Numbered from the stretch's first letter, positions 1-7,383 are shown. The stretch: DNA of 37,996 nucleotides from Bacillota bacterium (GCA_023421395.1 JAEZTL010000037.1:1-37996), one strand, 5' to 3'. Notes: generated from the letters alone by a model not told the origin. Translations and numbers: made by a program.

Positions 1-92
1 TGACCCGAAAGCTCACGGTACAGGCGAACAAATTTACTGCTACCGCGAAGGAGAAGATTGAAGCGGCAGGCGGGAAAGCCGAGGTGATCTGA
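1..92 (+). CDS. rplO: Ribosomal protein uL15 (C-terminal end only)
   Basis: The last 29 codons of an ORF that enters from the left edge, read in the frame starting at base 3 and ending with TGA at 90-92. The peptide TRKLTVQANKFTATAKEKIE followed by AAGGKAEVI is the typical L15 C-terminus, in which a conserved Lys/Ala-rich helix ends in a GG-K-x-E-V-I tail. L15 is a late-assembling 50S protein. The stop lies one base before the GTG start of secY, so the two are translationally adjacent, as in nearly all bacterial spc operons. Confidence 0.9.
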   Translation, partial: TRKLTVQANKFTATAKEKIEAAGGKAEVI

Positions 93-93
93 C

Positions 94-1365
94 GTGTGGG
101 AAACCCTGCGCAACGCGTGGCGGATTCAGGACCTTCGTAAGAAGATCGTCTACACTTTGGGGATGCTGCTCCTCTACCGGCTTTTGAGCTATGTGCCTAC
201 GCCGTTTGTAAACCTTGCAAACGTACGGCAGGCGATGGGCCAGTATGACCTGCTGAACTTTATCAACATGATGACGGGTTCCAACATTCAGGACTTCACC
301 ATCATGGCGATGGGCATCACCCCCTACATCAACTCGTCAATCATCATGCAGCTGCTGACCGTCGCCATCCCGAAGCTTGAGGAGATGCAGAAGGAAGGCG
401 AAGAGGGCCGCAAGAAGATTGCGCAGATTACCCGTTACGTCACCATTGGCCTGGGCTTCCTGCAGGCGATCGCGCTGTCGGTGGGCCTCGCGGCTTCGAA
501 CTCCAAGACATTCATGGGCTACATGACCATCGGCGTCTGCCTTGCGGCCGGTACCGCGCTGGCCATGTGGATCGGCGAACGCATTACCGAGAAGGGCATC
601 GGAAACGGTGTTTCGCTTTTGATCTTCTCGGGCATCATCGCCCGCGTTGGCAGCCACTTTGCGCAGAACTTCGTGTACCTGTTCAACCCCGAAGCGGTGT
701 CCGGCGGCCTCTTCAGCCCCTGGTCGCTGGTCGCGATCATCGTGCTGACGCTGGTCATGATCGCCGCCGTCGTGTTTGTAGACCTGGGCGAGCGCCGCAT
801 CCCGATCCAGTACGCCAAGCGCGTGGTGGGCCGCAAGATGTATGGCGGTCAGTCTACCCACATCCCGCTGAAAGTCAACTCCACGGGCGTCATGGCGCTG
901 ATCTTTGGTTCCGCCATCATGCAGTTCCCGTCGACGATTCTGGCTTTCATGCCCAACAGCGGCGCCTATACTTGGTGGCAGAATAACGTCAGCTACTCCA
1001 GCATCGGCTACCAGTTGATCTTCGCGCTGCTCATCTTCGGATTCACGTTCTTCTATACGACGATCTCCTTCAACCCGAACGAGATCTCGAAGAACATTCA
1101 GCAGAACGGCGGCATGATCCCCGGTATCCGCCAGGGCAAGCCCACCGCCGATTTCTTGCTGAGGACCTCAAACCGCATCACCCTGTTCGCCGCGCTGTTC
1201 CTGGCGGTGCTCGCCACGGTGCCGACGCTGATGTCCAAGACATTCAGTGCCAGCCTGCCGTTTGGCGCATCTTCACTCCTGATCGCGGTTTCCGTCGCGA
1301 TGGAGACCACCAGACAGCTCGAAAGCCAGATGCTGATGCGTCACTACAAGGGTTTCCTGAAGTAG
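94..1365 (+). CDS. secY: Protein translocase subunit SecY
   Basis: Central channel subunit of the SecYEG translocon in the cytoplasmic membrane, 423 aa, which is normal for Gram-positive SecY. Visible hallmarks are the N-terminal RNAW-x-I-x-D-LR-KKI segment, the plug region after TM1, the GITPYINSSIIMQLL signature at about residues 74-88, the ITEKGIGNGVSLLIFSGI motif in TM4-5, and the RRIPIQYAKRVVG cytosolic loop. About ten hydrophobic helices can be counted. It ends with the usual MLMRHYKGFLK tail. The start is GTG, one base after the rplO stop, with only a weak GAGGTG as SD, which suggests coupling to L15 translation. adk follows 10 bases later. Confidence 0.97.
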   Translation: MWETLRNAWRIQDLRKKIVYTLGMLLLYRLLSYVPTPFVNLANVRQAMGQYDLLNFINMMTGSNIQDFTIMAMGITPYINSSIIMQLLTVAIPKLEEMQKEGEEGRKKIAQITRYVTIGLGFLQAIALSVGLAASNSKTFMGYMTIGVCLAAGTALAMWIGERITEKGIGNGVSLLIFSGIIARVGSHFAQNFVYLFNPEAVSGGLFSPWSLVAIIVLTLVMIAAVVFVDLGERRIPIQYAKRVVGRKMYGGQSTHIPLKVNSTGVMALIFGSAIMQFPSTILAFMPNSGAYTWWQNNVSYSSIGYQLIFALLIFGFTFFYTTISFNPNEISKNIQQNGGMIPGIRQGKPTADFLLRTSNRITLFAALFLAVLATVPTLMSKTFSASLPFGASSLLIAVSVAMETTRQLESQMLMRHYKGFLK

Positions 1366-1375
1366 GAGGTCGCTA

Positions 1376-2005
1376 ATGAAGCTTGTATTCCTGGGCCCCC
1401 CGGGCGCCGGAAAGGGTACGCAGGCGGCAAACGTCGCGAAGGATCTGGGCATCGCCCACATCTCCACCGGCGATATGTTCCGCGCTGCGATCGTGAACTG
1501 TACGCCCACCGGCCTCAGGGCCAAGGCTTACCTCGACGCAGGCAAGCTGGTGCCCGATGAGGTCACCATCGCGATGGTCGAAGAGCGGCTTCAGATGGAA
1601 GATTGCGCGAGCGGTTTTCTCTTGGATGGATTCCCCCGCTCGATCCCTCAGGCCGAGGCGTTGGACGCGTTTGCTGCGCCCGACCTGGCGGTCGAGATCA
1701 AGGTTCGCGATGAGAAGATCCTGGAACGACTGACCGGACGGCGCGTCTGCCCGTCCTGCGAGGGCATCTTCCACGTGTCGAATCTCGAAGACCCGCTGGT
1801 CTGCCCGGTGTGCGGTTCCTGCCTCGTGCAACGCCCGGATGACCGGCCCGAAACCATCTCGCACCGCCTTGAGGTTTACCATCAGCAGACCGAGCCGCTG
1901 GTCGGGTTCTACAGAGAACGCGGGCGCCACGGCGAGGTTTCCGGCGAGCAGGCGCCGGAGATGGTGCGCGCCGAGATCATGGTTCTTCTGGAGCGCATGC
2001 GATGA
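1376..2005 (+). CDS. adk: Adenylate kinase, zinc-binding long form
   Basis: Catalyses ATP + AMP = 2 ADP in the cytoplasm; 209 aa. The P-loop GPPGAGKGT is at residues 7-15, the AMP-binding part STGDMFRAA follows at about 30-38, and the DGFPRS motif is at about 84-89. The LID (about residues 120-160) carries two Cys-x2-Cys knuckles (CPSC and CPVC), the structural-zinc variant common in Gram-positive bacteria. The SD AGGAGG lies just before ATG 1376. The 3' end overlaps the map start by 4 bases (ATGA), so the two are probably translationally coupled within the ribosomal operon. Confidence 0.97.
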   Translation: MKLVFLGPPGAGKGTQAANVAKDLGIAHISTGDMFRAAIVNCTPTGLRAKAYLDAGKLVPDEVTIAMVEERLQMEDCASGFLLDGFPRSIPQAEALDAFAAPDLAVEIKVRDEKILERLTGRRVCPSCEGIFHVSNLEDPLVCPVCGSCLVQRPDDRPETISHRLEVYHQQTEPLVGFYRERGRHGEVSGEQAPEMVRAEIMVLLERMR

Positions 2006-2763
2006 TCACGCTCAAGAACGAAGAACAGATCGCCAAGATGCGGTGCGCGGGTGCGCTGCTCCATCAGGTGCTGGAAGCGCTCAGGGCGCACATCGCGCCC
2101 GGCGTCACCACGCTGGAGTTGGACCGCCTCGCCGAGCAGATGATCCGTGACGCGGGTGCCGCGCCCTCCTTTAAGGGCTACGAAGGCTTCCCCGCCACCA
2201 TCTGTGCCTCGCCTGACGATCATGTGGTGCATGGCTTCCCGGATGGAAAGCCGCTGCGGGACGGTCAAATCCTCTCGGTAGACTGTGGCGTGATTCTGGA
2301 CGGATGGCAGTCGGACAGCGCCTTTACCGCCGCGATCGGCGAGGTACCCGCGGAAATCAAGGACCTCATCCGTGTGACCGAGGAGTGCTTCTGGATCGGC
2401 ATTGACAAGGCGCGCGAGGGCAACCGGTTGGGCGACGTCGCCAGCGCCATCCAGCGCCACGCGGAAGCTCACGGCTACGGCGTAATTCGGGATCTGTGCG
2501 GACACGGCATCGGCCGCGAGATGCACGAGGATCCGTCCGTGCCCAACTTTGGAGAACCGGGGCGCGGCATCCGCCTGAGGGCGGGCATGACGCTGGCCAT
2601 CGAGCCAATGATCGCGCTGGGCACTTGGCGCGTGTACCGGGCGGAGGACGGCTGGGCCGTCATCACCCAGGATCACAAGCCCTGCGCCCACTACGAGCAC
2701 ACCATCGCCATCACCGGCGGCGCACCGGAGATTCTGTCGCTGCCGGGGGGGCAAAAGCCATGA
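2002..2763 (+). CDS. map: Methionine aminopeptidase, type I
   Basis: Removes the N-terminal Met from nascent proteins; a cytosolic di-metal enzyme of 253 aa with the pita-bread fold. The five expected metal ligands can be seen: the two Asp in the stretch VDCGVILDGWQSDSAFT, His in GHGIGREMHEDP, Glu in AIEPMIALG, and the C-terminal Glu in HYEHTIAIT. The substrate-pocket His is in DDHVVHGFPDG. It has no N-terminal SH3/zinc extension, so it is the short type Ia form. It overlaps adk upstream (ATGA) and the KOW-protein gene downstream (ATGA), as expected from the secY-adk-map order of Firmicutes. Confidence 0.97.
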   Translation: MITLKNEEQIAKMRCAGALLHQVLEALRAHIAPGVTTLELDRLAEQMIRDAGAAPSFKGYEGFPATICASPDDHVVHGFPDGKPLRDGQILSVDCGVILDGWQSDSAFTAAIGEVPAEIKDLIRVTEECFWIGIDKAREGNRLGDVASAIQRHAEAHGYGVIRDLCGHGIGREMHEDPSVPNFGEPGRGIRLRAGMTLAIEPMIALGTWRVYRAEDGWAVITQDHKPCAHYEHTIAITGGAPEILSLPGGQKP

Positions 2764-3026
2764 CGCGCATCGAACCCGGCGTAGGACGCGTCGTGAGAAG
2801 CAGGGCAGGCAGGGATTCCGGGCGGCTGTTCCTCGTCGTGAATATCCTGGACGACGAACACCTGCTGCTGGCCGACGGCGATCTTCGAAAGGTTGAAAAA
2901 CCCAAGAAGAAGAAGCTGAGGCATCTGGAAGCCACGGCCTACTACTGTGAAAGCCCGGCGATCGGCAAGCTGAAGAATTCCGACGTCCGCAAGCTGATCC
3001 AGAACGCCACCGACAAGGAGGGGTGA
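2760..3026 (+). CDS. KOW-domain RNA-binding protein (L14e-like)
   Basis: An 88-aa basic protein starting MTRIEPGVGRVVRSRAGRDS. The N-terminal half, with G-x-V-V-R-S-x-A-G-R-D and a following DGDLRKVEKPKKKK stretch, fits the small KOW-domain family (resembling eukaryotic/archaeal L14e) that sits between map and infA in Clostridia and Bacilli. ATG 2760 overlaps the map stop by 4 bases, so expression is probably coupled. The function is not established; position and charge suggest ribosome or rRNA binding. The start is fixed by the ATGA overlap, and an upstream extension of the frame would run through map out of phase. Confidence 0.88.
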   Translation: MTRIEPGVGRVVRSRAGRDSGRLFLVVNILDDEHLLLADGDLRKVEKPKKKKLRHLEATAYYCESPAIGKLKNSDVRKLIQNATDKEG

Positions 3027-3030
3027 GGGA

Positions 3031-3252
3031 TTGTCCAAATCTGATGTTATCGAAGTGGAAGGCGTTGTTACAGAGACCTTTCCCAACGCCATGTTTGAAG
3101 TGGAACTGCCCAACGGCCACAAGGTACTGGCGCACGTGTCCGGCAAGATGCGCATGCACTACATCCGCATCTACCCCGGCGACAAGGTGACGATTGAGCT
3201 CTCGCCTTACGACCTGACGCGCGGCAGAATTACATGGCGCAGCAAGGGCTAA
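3031..3252 (+). CDS. infA: Translation initiation factor IF-1
   Basis: A 73-aa OB-fold protein that binds the 30S A site during initiation. The sequence has the canonical IF-1 features: the opening SKSDVIEVEGVVTETFPNAM, the VLAHVSGKMRMHYIRI strand and the ending DLTRGRITWR. The start is TTG at 3031, preceded by the strong SD AAGGAGG at about 3014-3020; no in-frame ATG would give a full-length protein. It lies 4 bases after the KOW gene and 24 bases before rpmJ. Confidence 0.97.
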   Translation: MSKSDVIEVEGVVTETFPNAMFEVELPNGHKVLAHVSGKMRMHYIRIYPGDKVTIELSPYDLTRGRITWRSKG

Positions 3253-3276
3253 CAACAACTCAAGGAGGCAAGCGCA

Positions 3277-3390
3277 ATGAAAGTCAGACCCTCTGTCAAG
3301 CCCATTTGCGAAAAATGCAAGATCATCCGCCGCAAGGGCCGCGTGATGGTGATCTGCGAAAACCCCAAGCACAAGCAAAAGCAGGGCTGA
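3277..3390 (+). CDS. rpmJ: Ribosomal protein bL36, zinc (C+) form
   Basis: A 37-codon gene starting MKVRPSVKPICEKCKIIRRK and ending in KHKQKQG. The full zinc ribbon is present (Cys11, Cys14, Cys27, His32), so this is the C+ paralogue that binds zinc, unlike the zinc-independent copies induced in starvation. The SD AAGGAGG lies at 3262-3268. L36 is the smallest 50S protein and sits between infA and rpsM in almost all Firmicutes. Confidence 0.96.
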   Translation: MKVRPSVKPICEKCKIIRRKGRVMVICENPKHKQKQG

Positions 3391-3451
3391 CGCCTGCTGA
3401 GCCAACCAGCCCGAAAAGGGTGCAGCGATAATTTGGAGGTGCTTTACTAGA

Positions 3452-3829
3452 ATGGCACGCATCGCAGGTGTCGACCTTCCCAAGGAGAAGCGCGTTGAGA
3501 TCGCGCTGACCTACATCTACGGCATCGGCCGCAACGTGGCCGACCAGATCATCAAGGCGACGGGCGTCAACCCGGATACCCGCGTCAAGGACCTGACCGA
3601 GTCTGACGTCGGTAAGCTGCGCGACTACATCGATCACAACGTCAAGGTGGAGGGCGATCTTCGCCGCGAAGTTTCGATGAACATCAAGCGGCTCATGGAA
3701 ATCGGCTGCTACCGCGGCCTCAGGCACCGCCGGGGCCTTCCCGTGCGCGGCCAGAACACCAAGCAGAACGCCCGTACCCGCAAGGGTCCCAAGCGCCAGG
3801 TTGCCGGAAAGAAGAAGGCTGCGAAGTAA
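3452..3829 (+). CDS. rpsM: Ribosomal protein uS13
   Basis: A 30S head protein contacting tRNAs and the 50S subunit; 125 aa, standard length. It starts MARIAGVDLPKEKRVEIALT and has the helix-two-turn-helix region YGIGRNVADQIIKATGV. The RGLRHRRGLPVRGQNTKQNARTRKG rRNA-binding segment is at about residues 91-115, followed by a Lys-rich tail. GGAGGTG lies about 10 bases before ATG 3452. A 140-base gap with a hairpin separates it from rpsK, which is wide for this operon. Confidence 0.97.
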   Translation: MARIAGVDLPKEKRVEIALTYIYGIGRNVADQIIKATGVNPDTRVKDLTESDVGKLRDYIDHNVKVEGDLRREVSMNIKRLMEIGCYRGLRHRRGLPVRGQNTKQNARTRKGPKRQVAGKKKAAK

Positions 3830-3915
3830 TTCGCCCGCTTCGCCGGCGCTCTGCTGGATGGCGTTCGTCCCACATCGGGATGTTCGGCCGGAGGGTGAGC
3901 GTGGCGTGAGAAGCA

Positions 3916-3936
3916 GCGCAGGGAATTGCCCTGCGC
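3916..3936 (+). other. Hairpin between rpsM and rpsK
   Basis: Perfect 8-bp stem GCGCAGGG / CCCTGCGC with a 5-base loop, 34 bases before the rpsK start in a 140-base gap of an otherwise tight operon. It lacks an immediate T-run, so it does not look like a strong intrinsic terminator. It may be an mRNA processing or stability site, or an r-protein feedback site (S4 is the usual alpha-operon repressor), but the sequence alone does not settle this. Confidence 0.4.
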
Positions 3937-3969
3937 GTGTAAGACCAATTTTTGAGGAGGAAGCTATCC

Positions 3970-4368
3970 ATGGCCAAGCCGAAGCTGAAAAAGACGACGC
4001 GCAAGCGCCGCGAGAAGAAGCTCGTGGAGCGTGGCGCCGCCCATATCCGCTCTTCGTTCAACAACACGATCGTCACGATCACCGACACCGCCGGAAACGC
4101 GCTGTCGTGGGCCTCTGCCGGCGGACTGGGTTTCCGCGGCAGCAAGAAGTCCACGCCGTTCGCCGCGCAGACGGCCGCCGAGACCGCCGCGAAGGCCGCG
4201 ATGGAGTATGGCCTCAAGTCGGTTGAGGTGTACGTCAAGGGCCCCGGCTCCGGGCGTGAGGCCGCCATCCGCTCGCTGCAGGCGGCGGGTCTGGAGGTCA
4301 ACATGATCAAGGACGTGACGCCGATCCCGCACAACGGATGCCGTCCGCCCAAGCGCAGAAGAGTGTAA
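3970..4368 (+). CDS. rpsK: Ribosomal protein uS11
   Basis: A 30S platform protein of 132 aa. Hallmarks are SSFNNTIVTITDTAGNALSW, GFRGSKKSTPFAAQ, the VKGPGSGREAAIRSLQAAGL loop and the C-terminus IPHNGCRPPKRRRV. ATG 3970 is preferred over a TTG 18 bases upstream because the SD GAGGAGG at 3953-3960 is then spaced normally and the product starts MAKPKLKKTT, as in homologues. rpsD follows after 15 bases. Confidence 0.97.
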   Translation: MAKPKLKKTTRKRREKKLVERGAAHIRSSFNNTIVTITDTAGNALSWASAGGLGFRGSKKSTPFAAQTAAETAAKAAMEYGLKSVEVYVKGPGSGREAAIRSLQAAGLEVNMIKDVTPIPHNGCRPPKRRRV

Positions 4369-4383
4369 TGGAGGTTTTGATTC

Positions 4384-5010
4384 ATGGCTAGATATAACGG
4401 TTCCGTTTGCCGCCTGTGCCGCCGCGAGGGCACGAAGCTCTTCCTGAAGGGCGATCGTTGCTACAGCCCGAAGTGCTCGGTGGGTCTCAGGCCCACCCCG
4501 CCGGGTGAGCATGGTCAGGCTCGCCAGAAAAAGCAGTCGGAGTACGGCATGCAGCTTCGCGAAAAGCAGAAGGCCCGCCGCGTATACGGCGTGCTGGAAG
4601 CCCAGTTCCACCGCTACTTTGAAAAGGCCGAGGCCAAGCGCGGCATCACCGGCGAAAACCTGCTGATCACGCTGGAGCGCCGTCTGGATAACGTCGTGTA
4701 CCGCCTGGGCTTTGGCACCAGCCGCCCCCACGCGCGCCAGCTGGTCCGCCACGGCCACATCCTGGTCAACGGCAAGAAGGTCAACATTCCCTCCTACCAG
4801 GTCGACGTCAACGACATCATCTCCGTGCGTGAAAAGAGCGCGGAGGCGGAGCGCTTCAAGGCCCTTCGCGAAGGCACCGGCCGCGTGATCCCCAAGTGGA
4901 TCGTGCTGGACGCGCCCAACCTGAAGGCCTCCATCGTCGCCCTCCCGCAGCGCGAAGACGTCGATACGACGATCCAGGAGCATATGATCGTCGAGCTGTA
5001 CTCCCGCTAA
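4384..5010 (+). CDS. rpsD: Ribosomal protein uS4, zinc-type
   Basis: Primary 16S rRNA binder of the 30S subunit, 208 aa. The N-terminus holds CRLC at residues 9-12 and a second Cys pair (CYSPKC) near 26-31, the zinc-binding C+ arrangement. The S4 RNA-binding domain is LLITLERRLDNVVYRLGFGTSRPHARQLVRHGHILVNGKKV, at about 94-134. In many bacteria S4 represses the alpha operon by binding its mRNA; no S4 pseudoknot was identified by eye here. It is followed by a 61-base gap and rpoA. Confidence 0.97.
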   Translation: MARYNGSVCRLCRREGTKLFLKGDRCYSPKCSVGLRPTPPGEHGQARQKKQSEYGMQLREKQKARRVYGVLEAQFHRYFEKAEAKRGITGENLLITLERRLDNVVYRLGFGTSRPHARQLVRHGHILVNGKKVNIPSYQVDVNDIISVREKSAEAERFKALREGTGRVIPKWIVLDAPNLKASIVALPQREDVDTTIQEHMIVELYSR

Positions 5011-5071
5011 TCATGAGTTTCCCGCTTGATAGGGGAGTACCCCGATTCCGCCAAAAAGGAGGGCGTGCTGA

Positions 5072-6040
5072 ATGATCGAAATCGAAAAACCGAGAATTGA
5101 ACGAGTGGAAATCGGCGAAAACAACCGCTATGGCAAGTTCGTCGTGGAACCGCTGGAGCGGGGTTTTGGCCAGACGTTGGGCAATTCGCTGCGCCGCGTG
5201 CTGCTCAACTCACTGCCGGGTGTGGCGGTGACCAGCGTACGCATTGAAGGCGTGCAGCATGAGTTTTCGACGGTGCCGGGCGTGAAGGAAGACGTGGCGG
5301 AAATCATCCTCAACCTCAAAAACCTGTCCGCCAAGCTTTATTCCGACCAGCCTAAGATCATTACGGTGGACGCGGTTGGTCCCTGCGAAGTGACCGCCGC
5401 GGAAATCAAGTGCGACGAGGAAGTCGAAATCGTCAACCCGGATCTGCACATCGCCACGCTGACCGAAGGCGCGCATCTGCAGATGCAGATCACGCTGGAC
5501 AAGGGCCGCGGCTATGTGTCCGTCGAGCGCAACAAGCAGATCATGACGGAGCGTTCGAAGTCGGGCGGCATGCCCATCGGCGTCATCCCGATGGATTCGA
5601 TCTTCACCCCCATCCGCAAGGTCAGCTATTCGGTGGAGGATACCCGGCGCGGCCAAATCACCGACTACGACAAACTGACGATCGAGGTGTGGACCAACGG
5701 CAGCATCCTGCCCAAGGAAGCGCTGGCGTCCGCGGCGCAGATCCTGACCAACAACATGCGCCTGTTCATTGACCTGACCGTCAATGTCGTCCGGGTGGAT
5801 TTCAACGAGCCCGAGGACAACTCCAAGGAGAAGGTCCTGGAGATGACCATCGAGGAACTGGATCTTTCGGTGCGCGCCTTCAACTGCCTGAAGCGCGCCG
5901 GCATCAATACCGTGGCCGAACTGGTGCAGAGAAACCAGGAGGACATGATGAAGGTGCGGAACCTTGGCAAGAAGTCGCTTGAGGAAGTTGAACAAAAGCT
6001 CGTTGCGCTGGGCCTCGCGCTCAAGGCGAGCGACGAATAA
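5072..6040 (+). CDS. rpoA: RNA polymerase alpha subunit
   Basis: A 322-aa alpha subunit that nucleates RNA polymerase assembly (N-terminal domain) and contacts promoters and activators (C-terminal domain). The alpha-NTD shows the conserved FVVEPLERGFGQTLGNSLRRVLLNSLPG dimerisation region, then the TVPGVKEDVAEIILNLK stretch. The linker at about 240-255 (NEPEDNSKEKVLEMTIEEL) leads into the CTD helix-hairpin-helix with RAFNCLKRAGINTVAELV and the GKKSLEEVEQKL end. The SD AAAAAGGAGGG precedes ATG 5072. rplQ follows after 44 bases. Confidence 0.98.
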   Translation: MIEIEKPRIERVEIGENNRYGKFVVEPLERGFGQTLGNSLRRVLLNSLPGVAVTSVRIEGVQHEFSTVPGVKEDVAEIILNLKNLSAKLYSDQPKIITVDAVGPCEVTAAEIKCDEEVEIVNPDLHIATLTEGAHLQMQITLDKGRGYVSVERNKQIMTERSKSGGMPIGVIPMDSIFTPIRKVSYSVEDTRRGQITDYDKLTIEVWTNGSILPKEALASAAQILTNNMRLFIDLTVNVVRVDFNEPEDNSKEKVLEMTIEELDLSVRAFNCLKRAGINTVAELVQRNQEDMMKVRNLGKKSLEEVEQKLVALGLALKASDE

Positions 6041-6084
6041 CCGTGGCTGCATCGCCACCTCGACAATAGCAAGGAGGACGTAAC

Positions 6085-6594
6085 ATGGCCAATCGCAAGC
6101 TGGGCAGGCCGACCGACCAGCGCAGGGCGCTCCTGCGCAATCAGGTGACCAACCTGATCTGGTACGGAAAAATCGAGACCACCCTCACCCGCGCCAAGGA
6201 AGTCAGCTCCGTCGCCGAAAAGCTGATCACGCTGGCCGCGCGCGAGTGCGATAACAACGTGGAAACCACCAAGAGCACCAACAACGATAAGGGCCAGACG
6301 GTCGTTCTGAACGTGGTCAACGACGCGCCTTCGAAACTGGCCGCGCGTCGCCGCATGATGAGCTACCTCTACGAGGTTCCCGAACAGCGCAAGGATGACG
6401 AGAGCCGTTCCGAATACAAGGAGCGCACCAAGGCAGTCAAGCATCCTGTGGTCGAGAAACTGATGCGCGAAATCGGCCCCAAGTACAAGAAGCGCGCGGC
6501 TGACAAGGGCCAGGGCGGCGGCTACACCCGCATCCTCAAGATGGGGCCCCGGCGCGGCGACGGCGCGGAAATGGTCATTCTGGAGCTGGTCTGA
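6085..6594 (+). CDS. rplQ: Ribosomal protein bL17 with two insertions
   Basis: A 50S exit-tunnel-rim protein. The ends match the family (RKLGRPTDQRRALLRNQ at the start; GGYTRILKMGPRRGDGAEM and ILELV at the end). However, the protein is 169 aa while E. coli and Bacillus L17 are about 115-130. The extra length lies in two places by eye alignment to E. coli L17. One is residues about 52-85, a polar then hydrophobic stretch (ECDNNVETTKSTNNDKGQ, VVLNVVND). The other is residues about 99-120, charged (PEQRKDDESRSEYKERTKAV). Frame and codon use are continuous, so it is not a frameshift. Last gene of the operon. Confidence 0.95.
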   Translation: MANRKLGRPTDQRRALLRNQVTNLIWYGKIETTLTRAKEVSSVAEKLITLAARECDNNVETTKSTNNDKGQTVVLNVVNDAPSKLAARRRMMSYLYEVPEQRKDDESRSEYKERTKAVKHPVVEKLMREIGPKYKKRAADKGQGGGYTRILKMGPRRGDGAEMVILELV

Positions 6595-6609
6595 CGAATG
6601 GAGAAAAGT

Positions 6610-6648
6610 GCCGCCGCGAGGGGGAATCCCGGTGCGGCGGCCCTTTCC
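6610..6648 (+). terminator. Candidate terminator after rplQ
   Basis: Hairpin with 8-bp arms GCCGCCGC (6610-6617) and GCGGCGGC (6634-6641) plus an inner GGG/CCC pairing, then CCTTTCC. The stem is strong but the following U-tract is poor, so termination may be partial. A much stronger terminator lies at 6866-6918. Confidence 0.45.
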
Positions 6649-6865
6649 ATGCTGCCTATGCGCAAGCCGGAGTAGGGTCCTGGCCTTGAAAACCGTGTAA
6701 ACGCGTAGTACGATGCGGCCAGATGCGGCGGCGAATGCCCGAGCGACCCGTGCGACGTCGGCTGCGAACGGAGTTTTTGTGGCGGGGTACAGGCGAGACT
6801 CAGGCTTCCCCAAAAGATCGTCGGGCGGGTAGAACCCTCCGGGGTTCTCTCTCGCCTCTCCCCAA
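6649..6865. other. Gene-free GC-rich stretch
   Basis: About 215 bases between the two terminators without a convincing gene. It contains a small hairpin AGAACCC-TCC-GGGGTTCT at 6831-6848. Open frames crossing it on both strands have no recognisable protein features and no RBS. It could hold a small non-coding RNA or a decayed sequence; nothing recognisable is visible. Confidence 0.3.
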
Positions 6866-6925
6866 AAACTCGCCGCGGGACGCGATATTTTCGCGGCCCG
6901 CGGCGAGTTTGTTTTTTTGTTTGTT
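6866..6925. terminator. Bidirectional terminator, rplQ / HPr-like gene
   Basis: Perfect 14-bp stem, left arm AAACTCGCCGCGGG (6866-6879), right arm CCCGCGGCGAGTTT (6897-6910), with a small inner CGCG stem in the loop. On the plus strand it is followed by a T-rich tract (6912-6926); on the minus strand the run of A at 6864-6868 supplies U residues. It sits between the convergent ribosomal operon and the HPr-like gene. Confidence 0.85.
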
Positions 6926-6926
6926 T

Positions 6927-7148
6927 TCAGACGACGTAGGCCTTCAGGTCATCCTTCAGGTTGTCGTTGGCGCCGTCGCTGACCAGATCCATCGGCTTGG
7001 TCAGATCCATCGAGAAAATTCCCAAGATGGACTTGGCGTCGACCACATAGCGGCCGTGCACCAGCGCCAGGTCCTCGCTGTACTGCGACGTGATTTTGAC
7101 GAAATCCTTGACCGAGTTGGCATCTCTGAACTTCACTGTGAGCTTCAT
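6927..7148 (-). CDS. HPr-like protein without active-site His (Crh-like)
   Basis: A 73-aa protein that aligns without gaps to HPr over its length. The regulatory serine region is kept (VVDAKSILGIFSMDL; Ser40 here matches HPr Ser46). The active-site loop GIHARPA of HPr is replaced: His15 aligns with Asp9, Arg17 with Asn11 and Pro18 with Ser12. It therefore cannot carry PEP-derived phosphate on His. Bacillus Crh, with Gln15 and an intact Ser46, is the closest described parallel, so a regulatory role through HPr kinase is the simplest guess. HPr kinase is not in the window. SD GGGAGGG lies before ATG 7148. Single gene, convergent with rplQ and divergent from lepA. Confidence 0.8.
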   Translation of the reverse strand: MKLTVKFRDANSVKDFVKITSQYSEDLALVHGRYVVDAKSILGIFSMDLTKPMDLVSDGANDNLKDDLKAYVV

Positions 7149-7255
7149 AACGTTTCCCTCCCGTTCGCTCGGTTTGTCTTTCTCTCTTCTCTTCCGACGG
7201 TATTATGATAACCGAGGATTGTAAAACCCAAACGGGGGCATGGTAACGTTTCCGC

Positions 7256-7268
7256 TCACATTGTGTGA
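7256..7268. promoter_or_regulatory. Short palindrome between HPr-like gene and lepA
   Basis: Perfect TCACA-TTG-TGTGA inverted repeat in the divergent intergenic region, about 110 bases upstream of the HPr-like start. It is a plausible protein-binding site, but short enough to occur by chance. Confidence 0.25.
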
Positions 7269-7311
7269 ACGAGTGTTAAGTCGCGCTTATCACAAACGCG
7301 CACAGCGGCGG

Positions 7312-7340
7312 TTGATTTTTCGCCGGTTTTAGGGTATGAT
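7312..7340 (+). promoter_or_regulatory. Sigma-A-type promoter of lepA
   Basis: TTGATT (7312-7317), 17-base spacer, TATGAT (7335-7340), about 44 bases before the lepA GTG start. Five of six bases match in each box (TTGACA, TATAAT). Confidence 0.65.
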
Positions 7341-7383
7341 GAGGAAGCAAAATCCTTGAATTCTGGCGCCGGGAGGCAAATAC

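Noticed and set aside
1909..3483. 524-codon minus-strand frame opposite map-infA-rpmJ
   Set aside because: Shadow frame over five conserved genes of the ribosomal operon.
5665..6813. 382-codon minus-strand frame running through rplQ into the intergenic region
   Set aside because: Mostly antisense to rpoA and rplQ; the intergenic part has no RBS or known motif.
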